Assembly: GCA_964527995.1 (NCBI GenBank)
Contig: CAZGRP010000038.1
Span: 1-40,746, forward strand
Origin: CAZGRP01 sp964527995
GTDB taxonomy: Bacteria; Zhuqueibacterota; Zhuqueibacteria; Oceanimicrobiales; CAZGRP01
DNA: 40,746 nt
Direction of reading: 5' to 3'
The position numbers and the translations under genes are program-made. Below, piece after piece: positions 32,667 to 40,617 of the stretch (position 1 is the first letter of the stretch; each line of letters begins with the position of its first letter). The notes under the pieces are model-generated. The model made no database searches and was not told the DNA's origin. It saw only the letters and a list, made by a program, of their open reading frames with translations.

Positions 32667-32703
32667 TAAAAAACAAAAATGCCTCTTCGAGATGGAAGAG
32701 GCA
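32667..32703 (-). terminator. Riboswitch-controlled intrinsic terminator
   Basis: On the minus strand TGCCTCTTC (32703-32695), loop, GAAGAGGCA (32688-32680) and then TTTTTGTTTTTT. The nine-bp stem is perfect. The TCCATCTC within it (32696-32689) is complementary to GAGATGGA at 32726-32719, on the 3' side of riboswitch helix P1, giving an 8-bp antiterminator. Confidence 0.92.
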
Positions 32704-32721
32704 GGTTTGATCGCGTCGTCC

Positions 32722-32840
32722 ATCTCTTATCTTTCCTCGAAACACTTCGAGGCAGGAATTGGCACCTGCCATCCGGCTGTGCCGGACCGGTTGCCGTGGC
32801 TTCACAGGGCCTGGTCCCTCCACCACTCTGGATAAGAGAT
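32722..32840 (-). promoter_or_regulatory. SAM-I (S-box) riboswitch
   Basis: On the minus strand helix P1 is formed by ATCTCTTATC (32840-32831) and GATAAGAGAT (32731-32722), ten perfect pairs. The S-box core follows in order: AGAGTGGTGGAGGGACC, GGCCCTGTGAAGCC, CGGCAACC and GGTGCCAATTCCTGCC. A P4 hairpin CCTCGAA...TTCGAGG comes next, then GAAAGATAAGAG. These are the conserved parts of the SAM-I class. With the terminator at 32667-32703, high SAM should stop transcription before the threonine-synthase-like gene. Confidence 0.95.
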
Positions 32841-32857
32841 CCCAAGAAGTTTCGGGG

Positions 32858-32886
32858 AATATACGGACGAATCGCCCGCTTGTCAA
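32858..32886 (-). promoter_or_regulatory. Consensus promoter of the riboswitch transcript
   Basis: On the minus strand TTGACA (32886-32881), a 17-bp spacer and TATATT (32863-32858). The predicted start near 32851 is about 10 nt before riboswitch helix P1. Confidence 0.85.
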
Positions 32887-32913
32887 GAGGTCGCGGTACA
32901 TTTCCTTGAGCCG

Positions 32914-32939
32914 GGAAACGATGCCTCCGCCGCGGCGTT
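32914..32939 (+). promoter_or_regulatory. Possible ECF-type autoregulatory promoter
   Basis: GGAAAC (32914-32919), a 16-bp spacer and CGTT (32936-32939) fit the general ECF sigma promoter plan, and the site lies about 90 bp upstream of an ECF sigma gene. An inverted repeat TTTGCCA...TGGCAAA (32938-32964) overlaps its -10 end and may be an operator. No good sigma-70 site is seen for this gene. Confidence 0.35.
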
Positions 32940-33026
32940 TGCCATGATGCACCCCCCTGGCAAAACTTTTTGCTCGCCGCACCAGTCTTTGAGATTGAGC
33001 CTAAAGCAAGAGAACTCGCAAAATCG

Positions 33027-33629
33027 ATGACCGACCAAGAGTTGATCGACCAGTTTTTGCATGGAGACCTGCACGCCTTCAACACCCTGGTGTGGCGATG
33101 GCAGAAGCCGATCTACAATTTCATCCTGCGCTACATAGGGGATGCCGAAGAAGCCAAGGATCTATGCCAGAAGACGTTTCTTCAGGCGTACCGCCACCTC
33201 AAGCGATTGCGCGACCCGGCCCGCTTCAAATCTTGGCTCTATCAGATCAGTGCAAACCTGTGTCGGGATGAAATCAAACGGAGACATCGAAACCACGTCT
33301 ATTCGCTGGAAGCGATGCAGGAAAGTGGTGACGCCAAGTCTGCGCCGCCATTGGAGGTGCAACAGGACGATCCGGACCACCCGGAGCGGCATTTGCGGCG
33401 TGTCGAGCTGGAGGGGATGCTGCAGCGTGCTCTGCAGCTCATCCCCGAAGAACAGCGAGTGGTGGTGATCATGAAGGAGTACCAGGGCCTGAAGTTCACC
33501 GAAATCGCCCAGGCACTGGACGCTCCCTTGAACACGGTGAAATCGCGCATGTATTATGGTCTCAGTGCCCTGCGGAAGGTGCTGGAGAAATGGCACATCG
33601 ACCAGGAGGCGATCGCATATGACCTGTGA
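33027..33629 (+). CDS. ECF RNA polymerase sigma factor
   Basis: 200 residues. Region 2 includes FNTLVWRWQKPIYNFILRYI and DAEEAKDLCQKTFLQAYRHL, followed by FKSWLYQISANLCRDEIKRR. Region 4 has LIPEEQRVVVIMKEYQGLKF, then TEIAQALDAPLNTVKSRMYYGL, a clear helix-turn-helix. There is no sigma region 3, so it is of the ECF group. ATG 33027 (MTDQELIDQF) is the family start. An in-frame TTG at 32970 would add 19 unrelated residues. Its last 11 bp overlap the anti-sigma gene, the usual arrangement for a sigma/anti-sigma pair. Confidence 0.93.
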   Translation: MTDQELIDQFLHGDLHAFNTLVWRWQKPIYNFILRYIGDAEEAKDLCQKTFLQAYRHLKRLRDPARFKSWLYQISANLCRDEIKRRHRNHVYSLEAMQESGDAKSAPPLEVQQDDPDHPERHLRRVELEGMLQRALQLIPEEQRVVVIMKEYQGLKFTEIAQALDAPLNTVKSRMYYGLSALRKVLEKWHIDQEAIAYDL

Positions 33630-34317
33630 TGATGCAAAAGCCCTGATGATGGGCTACTTGTACGGAGAGATGGAGGAAGGCGAGGAGGAGAAGTTCACCC
33701 GACATCTGTCCGCCTGCAAAGCATGCTCGGAAGAACTTGCCGGCCTGCGACAGACCTCCCGCGTGCTCCGAGTCTGGCAGGATGTCGAGCCGGACCTCCG
33801 CCTGCGCTTTGTCGAAGAGCCGCGGCAGCCGCGCTGGGCGTGGTTGCCGAGATGGGACTCGTTTCCACGCTGGGCCACCGTCTCGATGGCACTGGCTGCG
33901 GCAGCCCTGGTGTTGATGGCGCTGGCAAATCTGGAGGTGTCCTACCGGGACGGCGCTTTCGACCTGCGCGCAAGCCTCTTGCCGCGGCCGGTGCAGGTGG
34001 CAACGCCGGCGGACACGCTCGACACGAGCAGATATGTCACCCGCGACATGCTGGCTCGGGTGCAGGAGCAGAACTACCGGCTGATGCGGCGGCTCGTCGA
34101 GGCCAGCGAAAGCAAGCAAGTGGAGTATGTGAACACGGCTCTGAGCCGCTTCGCCTCGGAGATCGAAGCCCAGCGCCGCCGCGACCTGCGGCTCGTCGAC
34201 CGGGGACTGGAGGCCGTGCAGTTCACAACTCAGCGCCAATTCCAGAAGACCCATCAGATTCTGGGCGACTTGATCCGCCTGGCGCAGACCACCTACGGCG
34301 GGCCTGAGAAGCGATGA
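33619..34317 (+). CDS. Membrane zinc-finger anti-sigma factor
   Basis: 232 residues. The N-terminus carries the anti-sigma zinc-binding domain with C3, H29, C33 and C36 (TRHLSACKACSEEL), which holds the ECF sigma factor at the membrane. One transmembrane helix is at about 84-106 (WATVSMALAAAALVLMALA). The extracytoplasmic part (about 107-232) is helical and charged, with repeated Q/R/E segments that look coiled-coil. It overlaps the sigma gene by 11 bp. The inducing signal is not apparent. Confidence 0.9.
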   Translation: MTCDDAKALMMGYLYGEMEEGEEEKFTRHLSACKACSEELAGLRQTSRVLRVWQDVEPDLRLRFVEEPRQPRWAWLPRWDSFPRWATVSMALAAAALVLMALANLEVSYRDGAFDLRASLLPRPVQVATPADTLDTSRYVTRDMLARVQEQNYRLMRRLVEASESKQVEYVNTALSRFASEIEAQRRRDLRLVDRGLEAVQFTTQRQFQKTHQILGDLIRLAQTTYGGPEKR

Positions 34318-34359
34318 AAACGTCCAGGGTTTACCTGGACAGATCTGGAGGTGAACGAT

Positions 34360-35823
34360 ATGCGGATGTCCATTCGCCTTGTCTCGATGACGGTGGCACT
34401 CATGCTTGCCGGTGGCCCGCTGGCTTCCTTCGGGCAGAAAGCCGCCGACCGGATCGACTATACGCGCATGCGACAGGATCTGGACATCATGGAGACGATT
34501 CTGAAGAAACTGATCTCGGTCAATCTGCGGCAGGCAGGCTCGGTGAGGCTCTCGACCAGGGGGGAAGCCGTGGTCGGCTGGTTTGGGTCGGGTCCAAGTG
34601 TCGGCAGCGTCTACCTGGACGACTTTGGGGTCATCTTCGACGTGCGCTACCCCAGGAGTCTGCTGTTCTCACGTTCGCTGAAATACCAGAAAAAACTGCT
34701 GGCAGAGTTTGAGGAAGAGGCCCGGCTGCTTCGGCTCCAGGCCGAACGTGCCGAAGCACACGGAACCATCACCGGCCGCATTGTCGACAAGCGAACGGGG
34801 GAGCCGATCAAGAACGCCTATGTGTCCGTGAACGGTCAAAGCGCCTACACCGACTCGCGCGGTCGGTTTTCCATCCTGGACATTGAGCCGGGCAGCTACA
34901 CGCTGGTGGTTGTGGCACCGGGGTATGAGCAGGCCTCTAGAAAGAACGTGCTGGTCAAACAGGGGCAGCCGGTGTCTGTGGCCCTGAACCTCAGCCGTGA
35001 CAAGAGCGTGGAGCGGCTGAAATCTCAACTGGTCAAATTCCTGGGCAATTACGCCGACGCCATCGGCCAGATCTCACCGGACCAGTGGATTATGGTCATG
35101 GTGAATTTCTCGGGCAACACTCCGATGGTGTCGGTTCCGGCTCTCCTCGCCGAAGCCACGGCTGGGGAAACCGGCGGCACGAACCGGTTGGTGGCGAGGG
35201 TGAAGAAGCGCGACATTGTCGAATATCGTCGCGGCAGCATCGACCTGTCTACTTTTCGGAAGCGCGTGAAGTTCGAAGAGCCCGGTCCGTCCGCGGAGGA
35301 CACGGATCTCGACATCTTCGTCGAGATCATGAAGACGGTTGTGGAAAAGCGGTTCGGCAGCTCCTCCTTGGCAGCGGAAGATCTGCAAGGGTTCTACGTG
35401 GATGACCGGGGTGCGGTGATCATGCTCAGGGCCCGACCAGGCTTCTGGATGGTGGCCCCCGAGGTGTCGAGTATCTTGTCGAAGGGCAAGCGGGGCGAGA
35501 CCACGATCACGGTGGCTCGCGCTCCTCGGGCCGCTCGCGGGCGGAGCGCCAAGGCCAGAGAAGAAGACGCTCGCCGCGGCAAGGAAGCGCTGGAGAAGTA
35601 TAAGAAGCAGGTGGTCGAGATCCTTGCCGACTTCGGGCACACGCTGCGCCGCATCGGACCTGACGGCTGGATCGTGGTCGTCTCCGATATTCAGCCCGAC
35701 TGGGTGTCTTCGGAGCGCCAGCGTCTCGTCTGCAAGGTGCGCAAACGCGACATCGCCGCCTACAACCGCCGCACCATCGACCTGGCGGCCTTCTCCAAAC
35801 GGGTTGTGTGGCGGGAGTTCTGA
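34360..35823 (+). CDS. Exported protein with internal duplication and carboxypeptidase-regulatory-like domain
   Basis: 487 residues from ATG 34360, which has an ideal GGAGGTGA upstream. A signal peptide ends near ASFGQ (residue 26). A CarboxypepD_reg-like beta domain lies at about 135-210 (GTITGRIVDKRTGEPIKNAY). The rest is a tandem duplication. YLDDFGVIFDVRYP at about 85 matches YVDDRGAVIMLRARP at about 346. ISPDQWIMVMV matches IGPDGWIVVVS. RLVARVKKRDIVEYRRGSID and RLVCKVRKRDIAAYNRRTID end the two halves. I do not recognise this repeated domain. It follows the anti-sigma gene by 42 bp and is plausibly part of its regulon. Confidence 0.85.
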   Translation: MRMSIRLVSMTVALMLAGGPLASFGQKAADRIDYTRMRQDLDIMETILKKLISVNLRQAGSVRLSTRGEAVVGWFGSGPSVGSVYLDDFGVIFDVRYPRSLLFSRSLKYQKKLLAEFEEEARLLRLQAERAEAHGTITGRIVDKRTGEPIKNAYVSVNGQSAYTDSRGRFSILDIEPGSYTLVVVAPGYEQASRKNVLVKQGQPVSVALNLSRDKSVERLKSQLVKFLGNYADAIGQISPDQWIMVMVNFSGNTPMVSVPALLAEATAGETGGTNRLVARVKKRDIVEYRRGSIDLSTFRKRVKFEEPGPSAEDTDLDIFVEIMKTVVEKRFGSSSLAAEDLQGFYVDDRGAVIMLRARPGFWMVAPEVSSILSKGKRGETTITVARAPRAARGRSAKAREEDARRGKEALEKYKKQVVEILADFGHTLRRIGPDGWIVVVSDIQPDWVSSERQRLVCKVRKRDIAAYNRRTIDLAAFSKRVVWREF

Positions 35824-35905
35824 CGCAGGCCATGGGTTGGCGGATGGTTGCATGTGCGGCCGCGTCGCGTGTTTTTCGAATCAAGGGAAAAAGAGGAGTC
35901 TCGAA

Positions 35906-37135
35906 ATGAAACGGAACGATCCGGGTTCGATTGCGCTGATGGCCCTCCTGCTGCTCATGACAAGGGCGGGTTTTTCACAAGACGCCAATCAACTCCGGAT
36001 CGATCCGTTGCTGCTCGTTTCACTAAAGGAATGCCGCAACATCACACAAACCTTGGGCGACGAGCTATTTCCTGGATGGGATTTCCGGGAGACTCCCGTC
36101 TTGTTCTACAAGCCGAACGTGCAGGACGTCTTGATCGGCTATCCGCACAAGCCCCAAGGGTTTTCTGTCTACACTGGGTTCAATCCCCTGGGTAGCGAAA
36201 CCATACTTGTAAGAAACAATAAGACCTTCATATCCTATGATGGCCAGAACACGACTTTCGAGATTGATGAGGTTCCGGTTCTCGTCGTGGCGGACCCACT
36301 TTCGAGAATGAGGAATCAACTGAGGGGAATTCTCCTGAATCGAACCAAGGAGTTCGTGAACCGTTGGTTGGATGATTGGGGCTTCGTCCAATCACCGTAC
36401 GACGAAATCGAATTGATTCTGCATGACCCAACAAACAACGCCCTCTTCGTACTGGAAGGCAATATCCTCCGGGACGCTCTGCTGTCAAAGAGCACAAGGG
36501 TGAGCTTGGAGAAGATCAAGCAATTTGTAGCGGTTAGAACCTATCGTCAGTCGCGCCTGCAGAAAGATTTCGTAGAATATGAAAACATGAATGAGTTTGC
36601 TGAGGGGACCGCGAAGTATGTGGAATACAAGTTCATGCAGATTGGAGAGAGGGTAAAACCAATCAGAGAAATGTACTATCATCATGGATTCAATGGTTAT
36701 CCGGGTGTTCTGGCCAAACGGTTTGAAAGAAGAATCAGGGACATGGTAGATATTGTTGCCTTGAAGGATGATCGCTTTGGAAACAAATTCGGATCGGGCC
36801 CCAGTTCTCCAATAATCCGAAAGCGTAACATTTCGATCACCATTCCCCTAACCCTCCCCGCTCCCGGTCCAGGAGCTGCCCCAGGAAGATCGATGGTCAG
36901 GGCACACCAGCCCATGTCATCGCCTCGGGCAAAACGCGCGTCGCTCAAAGTCACCTCCACCCGGTCGCCGACTCGAACCACCCGCGAGATGGGAAATCTC
37001 GCGAAGGCCGCCATCACCCGGCCACGTGGCGTCGCCAGGGCCTGGCGGACGTCGCGGTCGGAAGTGGCCCGTCTTCTCTTTGCGAAGTGGACTTCCTTGG
37101 TCGCTGCCAGGATATCCAGCTCTTCGGCCGTGTAG
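35906..37135 (+). CDS. Exported hypothetical protein, 3' end aberrant
   Basis: 409 residues as an open frame from ATG 35906 (GAGGAG upstream), with a signal peptide ending near AGFSQ. Residues 20 to about 305 look like a genuine protein with YENMNEFAEGTAKYVEYKFM at about 225. That segment recalls the Glu-containing helix of gluzincin-like peptidases, but no HExxH is present. I do not recognise the family. Residues about 310-409 are low-complexity and arginine/serine-rich, because the frame runs antisense through the YdjM-like gene. The natural end is probably near 36835, where a shifted frame has TAA. Base composition is more A/T-rich than its neighbours, consistent with acquisition. Confidence 0.7.
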   Translation: MKRNDPGSIALMALLLLMTRAGFSQDANQLRIDPLLLVSLKECRNITQTLGDELFPGWDFRETPVLFYKPNVQDVLIGYPHKPQGFSVYTGFNPLGSETILVRNNKTFISYDGQNTTFEIDEVPVLVVADPLSRMRNQLRGILLNRTKEFVNRWLDDWGFVQSPYDEIELILHDPTNNALFVLEGNILRDALLSKSTRVSLEKIKQFVAVRTYRQSRLQKDFVEYENMNEFAEGTAKYVEYKFMQIGERVKPIREMYYHHGFNGYPGVLAKRFERRIRDMVDIVALKDDRFGNKFGSGPSSPIIRKRNISITIPLTLPAPGPGAAPGRSMVRAHQPMSSPRAKRASLKVTSTRSPTRTTREMGNLAKAAITRPRGVARAWRTSRSEVARLLFAKWTSLVAARISSSSAV

Positions 37136-37953
37136 ATAGCGTCGTCGGTCTCGACGATGGCACGCCACACGAACGGACTGCCAGGCGTAGGCAACACCGC
37201 AGTGCGAAGGTTTTGGGACTCGCCCCACGTCTCCTGAACGTAGACCCCCAGACGCGCTTTGGCCATCTCATGCGATACGCCGCGCAGGCCCCAGTAGGCG
37301 ACGACGGCGGTCAGGGCGGTCGCTGCCAGACTCCGCGGCACCTGCCGGCTCCGCCAGCGCACAACGGGCAGAAGCACCAGGGAGAGTGCCCACACCGTTC
37401 TCACGCCGCTGCCGAACAGCGGCAGCAGGAAGACCGGGATGGAGACCAGCACCGCCAGCCCACCCCAGGCAAGTTTCTGTGCGGCGGTTTTGCTCGTCAG
37501 CAGGAAGAGGGCACCGCCCAGAATCAGCCACAGAATCGGATCGACGATGAACACCAGGTCTCCATAGACCCATTTTCCTGAAAATGGCAAGAAGGGTCGC
37601 AACCCGTAGGAGTTCGTAAAGTCGAGCAGCGGATGGCTGGCAAGACCAAGCAGCGCCGTCGCGGCCAGCCGAGCCAACGGTATCTCTTTCCTTCGTGCAG
37701 GCGGGCGCAGCCGGTTGAGCAGGAGGACTGCAGCCGTAAGCGCTGCGGCCAGGGCAATGACACCGACCAGGGCGTGCGAGACGCCTCGGTGGTAGTGCAG
37801 GTAAGCCGCCTTTCCTCCTGTGAGTCGGGAAACGATGTCGAGGTCGGGTAGGTTGGCAGCGATGACGAGCGTGGTGGTGGCGTAGGGCGTCCACTCGCGC
37901 AGTCTCGTTTGCGCCAGCAGTGCCCCGGCGAGAGTGTGCGTCAGGTTGTCCAT
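36697..37953 (-). CDS. Membrane-bound metal-dependent hydrolase, YdjM/YbcI type
   Basis: 418 residues as an open frame. The N-terminal half has family motifs MDNLTHTLAGALLAQ, AANLPDLDIVS, YHRGVSHALVG and LASHPLLDFTNSYG, whose His/Asp residues are the expected metal ligands. Five to six membrane helices follow to about 225, then a soluble C-terminal domain. The last about 50 residues (MVIEMLRF... to the stop at 36697) are antisense of the hypothetical gene on the plus strand. The natural end is probably near 36840, where an alternative frame has TGA. The function of this family is poorly known. Confidence 0.82.
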   Translation of the reverse strand: MDNLTHTLAGALLAQTRLREWTPYATTTLVIAANLPDLDIVSRLTGGKAAYLHYHRGVSHALVGVIALAAALTAAVLLLNRLRPPARRKEIPLARLAATALLGLASHPLLDFTNSYGLRPFLPFSGKWVYGDLVFIVDPILWLILGGALFLLTSKTAAQKLAWGGLAVLVSIPVFLLPLFGSGVRTVWALSLVLLPVVRWRSRQVPRSLAATALTAVVAYWGLRGVSHEMAKARLGVYVQETWGESQNLRTAVLPTPGSPFVWRAIVETDDAIYTAEELDILAATKEVHFAKRRRATSDRDVRQALATPRGRVMAAFARFPISRVVRVGDRVEVTLSDARFARGDDMGWCALTIDLPGAAPGPGAGRVRGMVIEMLRFRIIGELGPDPNLFPKRSSFKATISTMSLILLSNRLARTPG

Positions 37954-38220
37954 CGTTCCGGGTCGGGGTAAAAATGGTGCATTCGGCTTGCAGGACAGGA
38001 GCCTGCGGCCGCTGCAAGTCCAGGCCTGGGATTTGCCGTTGCTGCCTCACTGCGGCAGGTCGTGGCTTGCGGTCGGCCGGCGGCAGAGGTCGCTGGTCCG
38101 CTGCGGGTCGTCCTCCGACGGTCTTTTCAGGTGGGGAGAGATCCCCGTGCGCCAGGTAGAATCACACCTTGCTGCGTGCGCTGCACTTCGGTTCGATGGC
38201 GGCCGGAATGCCGATCGCTG
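37954..38220. other. GC-rich spacer
   Basis: 267 bp between the ends of the DUF5916 and YdjM-type transcription units. I see no gene, and no promoter with both elements. A small hairpin GCAGG...CCTGC lies near 37990-38006. Confidence 0.4.
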
Positions 38221-40461
38221 TTACAAGGAAAACAGGTAGGTGACCTTGGCAACCACCGTCCGGTTCGACACCCGAATGGTGCGCTGGGTGTCGTAGATGT
38301 CGTTGAACACCAGATAGAAGTCGCTGCCCGGACGATGGATGAAGTTCAACAGCACATTGCTGACGATTCGGTGTTCGAAGGCGTTCCACTGCAGGAAGGC
38401 CTTCACGAACAGGTTCGGGGTGAAGGTGTAGCTGAATCTTCCCCTGACCACATGGGTGGAGAATTTACCGTTGTCGATGGGCAGGTTGAGGCGGTTGGCG
38501 TTGTAGCTCAGGCTGGCGCTGAGCCGTTTGCTGGGCCGGATGCGGGCACTCAAGGTCAATCCCGCAAAGGAGCCGCCGTAGTACTCGCCACCCCCGCCGC
38601 GGACCGAATAGGAGAAGTTGCGGCTGCCGTCGGAACGATATTCCACCGATGCCAGATTGTAGCGATAGACGCCCGGCTGGACGAAAGCAACCGGATCGTT
38701 GCGGATGACGAAGCCGTACGGCAGGTTCTCGTAGGTGTTGGAGTAGCCGAAGTAGAGGGTGGCGCCATCGGAGAAATAGTTCAGGAGCCCGGAGAGCATC
38801 TGCCGGTACTGCAGCACGCCTTTGTGGTCGACGAAGTAGTTGAACTCGTTGAAAAAGTACATCTGCCGGATGTTCATGGCCTGGGGGCGCGGCGCGACGG
38901 TCAGGCTGATCTTGCTTTTTCGAATGTCGGTCCACAGGATGAATCCCATCTCCGGATTGAAATTCCGGCCGATATCGGTATACGCGACGTTGACGTTGAT
39001 GAGGTCGTTGCCCCAGTTGACGTCGACACTGCCGGCCCGATCGCTGCCGCGCAGACCTGGGGTGTGCGTCTTGGCGAGCCAGGTATTGAGCGTCAGGTTG
39101 TTGAAGAAGGCAAACCGGCCATCGATTCCGAAAGCACGGTTGACGTGGTTCAAGGAGTCGCCGGCATGGCGGGGTTCCTTGCTGAGAGCGATGAGGCCGA
39201 TGCTGGAGCGCTCGAACACGTCTCGCTTCAAGCGCAGGGCCGAATAGTTGGTCGGCTGCAGAGAGACCTGCTCGCCGGACCAGGGATCGCGGTAGCTGGT
39301 GGCTTCGGTGTAGACGTTCAGGAAGCCGATGTCGAAGGGCCCGGCCTTGCCCGTGAGCTTGGCGCCGCCCAGGATCGGCACCTCGGTGCGGGCATCGGTG
39401 AGGCCGATTCGGCGGCTGAAGAATAGGGCCGTGCTCGCCTGTCCGCCGCTGGTGTACTCACCGAAGCGAAAGATGTCGGCCCCCTCCAGGAAGAAGTCGC
39501 GCTTCTCCGGGTAGAAGATGTCGAAGCGGGTCAGGTTCACCTCCTCGCGGTCCGCCTCGACCTGGGCGAAGTCGGTGTTGAAGGTGAGATCGCCGGTCAT
39601 GTTTGGCGTGATGCCGACTTTGACATCCAGGCCGGCGTCCCGCACGCGATCGAAGATGGAGCCGCCCGAGACAGAGAGGCTGCGCTGCACGCCGGCGATG
39701 GCATACGGCTTCAGCTTCACGTTGAGGCCGGATTTGATGTTGCGCAGACCGTACAGGATGCCGTAGCGCGAGATGCGGAACTTGGCAGTGCCGTCCTGGC
39801 CGTAGTCACGCAGGATCGGCGTCCAGTAGGCCTCCTCGCGTTTCCGGGGGATGTGGCGGCCGAAATTGATGCCCCAGGTCAGGCGTTTCGATTTGGGGAA
39901 ATGGAGGGTCTTGAAAGGAATGGCGATTTCCGCCGACCAGCCCCGGCGGTCGCGCGACGCCCGCACTTCCCAGATGCCGTCCCAGTCCCAGTTGATGCTC
40001 TCGCCCTCAGCCCGGATCTCGGCGTCGAGCTTGGCTCCAAGCGGGTTGGTGGCGAAGTAGTAGCCGTTGCGACGGTCGTGGTAGGTGTCGATGATGATTT
40101 CGAAGTAGTCGTTGTCGGAGAGGTCGTAGTCGCGGCGCATCTCGTTGGCGACGATCTTTTCCGGACGGCGGTCGAAACAACGCACGCCGAAATAGATATA
40201 GTCGTCGTCGTAGGAGATGAGGACGACGGTTCTTTCCGTGGCCGGCGCCCCTTCTTTGGGCTCGCGCTGCACGAAGTTGGTAGCGACCGTGGCTCCCTTC
40301 CATTCCCCCGGACTGAGGTGTCCGTCGATGCTGGGAGTGTGAGCGTAGGGGCGAAGCTTCAGCGCGTAGGCGAACCCTTTACCGTTGCTCTGTGCGAAGA
40401 TGTCGGATGCAAGGAAAAGGGAAAGGAGTAGGAGGTGCCCGACCAGGTAGATTCTTCTCAT
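38221..40461 (-). CDS. Outer-membrane protein with CBM9-like and DUF5916 domains
   Basis: 746 residues. The signal peptide ends near DIFAQS. Residues 38-210 resemble the carbohydrate-binding family 9-like domain (PSIDGHLSPGEWKGAT, YIYFGVRCFD, NDYFEIIIDTYHDRRNGYYF). From about 235 the protein matches DUF5916 (LKPYAIAGVQRSLS, TFNTDFAQVEADREEVNLTR, FDIFYPEKRDFFLEGADIF). It then becomes a beta-barrel of alternating strands ending VAKVTYLFSL. It probably sits in the outer membrane, with a possible role in uptake or processing of polysaccharide or peptide; the true function of DUF5916 is not known. It stands alone with its own promoter. Confidence 0.9.
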   Translation of the reverse strand: MRRIYLVGHLLLLSLFLASDIFAQSNGKGFAYALKLRPYAHTPSIDGHLSPGEWKGATVATNFVQREPKEGAPATERTVVLISYDDDYIYFGVRCFDRRPEKIVANEMRRDYDLSDNDYFEIIIDTYHDRRNGYYFATNPLGAKLDAEIRAEGESINWDWDGIWEVRASRDRRGWSAEIAIPFKTLHFPKSKRLTWGINFGRHIPRKREEAYWTPILRDYGQDGTAKFRISRYGILYGLRNIKSGLNVKLKPYAIAGVQRSLSVSGGSIFDRVRDAGLDVKVGITPNMTGDLTFNTDFAQVEADREEVNLTRFDIFYPEKRDFFLEGADIFRFGEYTSGGQASTALFFSRRIGLTDARTEVPILGGAKLTGKAGPFDIGFLNVYTEATSYRDPWSGEQVSLQPTNYSALRLKRDVFERSSIGLIALSKEPRHAGDSLNHVNRAFGIDGRFAFFNNLTLNTWLAKTHTPGLRGSDRAGSVDVNWGNDLINVNVAYTDIGRNFNPEMGFILWTDIRKSKISLTVAPRPQAMNIRQMYFFNEFNYFVDHKGVLQYRQMLSGLLNYFSDGATLYFGYSNTYENLPYGFVIRNDPVAFVQPGVYRYNLASVEYRSDGSRNFSYSVRGGGGEYYGGSFAGLTLSARIRPSKRLSASLSYNANRLNLPIDNGKFSTHVVRGRFSYTFTPNLFVKAFLQWNAFEHRIVSNVLLNFIHRPGSDFYLVFNDIYDTQRTIRVSNRTVVAKVTYLFSL

Positions 40462-40503
40462 TTTTCTGCTGAAAACTCCAGGTTTCGGGCAACAACGTGG
40501 CTA

Positions 40504-40531
40504 AATATAGCAATTCGTCTTGAAAAGTCAA
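40504..40531 (-). promoter_or_regulatory. Promoter of the DUF5916 gene
   Basis: On the minus strand TTGACT (40531-40526), a 16-bp spacer and TATATT (40509-40504), in an A/T-rich pocket 43 bp upstream of the ATG at 40461. Confidence 0.7.
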
Positions 40532-40588
40532 ACAAAAAAGTAACAGATTGCGACCTGCCGCTGGCGAAACCACTGCAGGACAAAGCGC

Positions 40589-40617
40589 TTGACATCGTGG
40601 CTGGGTCAGGGTATTTT
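40589..40617 (+). promoter_or_regulatory. Strong divergent promoter leading out of the window
   Basis: TTGACA (40589-40594), a 17-bp spacer and TATTTT (40612-40617). The downstream 129 bp have no ATG gene start. A frame from GTG 40683 (WPNGFLFCLVVPFTG) is hydrophobic but too short to judge. The transcript could be a gene with a long leader, or an RNA. Confidence 0.7.

Noticed and set aside
32632..32982. N-terminal extension of the threonine-synthase-like frame
   Set aside because: It translates the SAM-I riboswitch and terminator; the zinc-ribbon domain begins just after the ATG at 32631.
35624..35905. N-terminal extension of the exported hypothetical protein
   Set aside because: It overlaps the preceding gene out of frame, and a signal peptide with a good ribosome-binding site starts at 35906.
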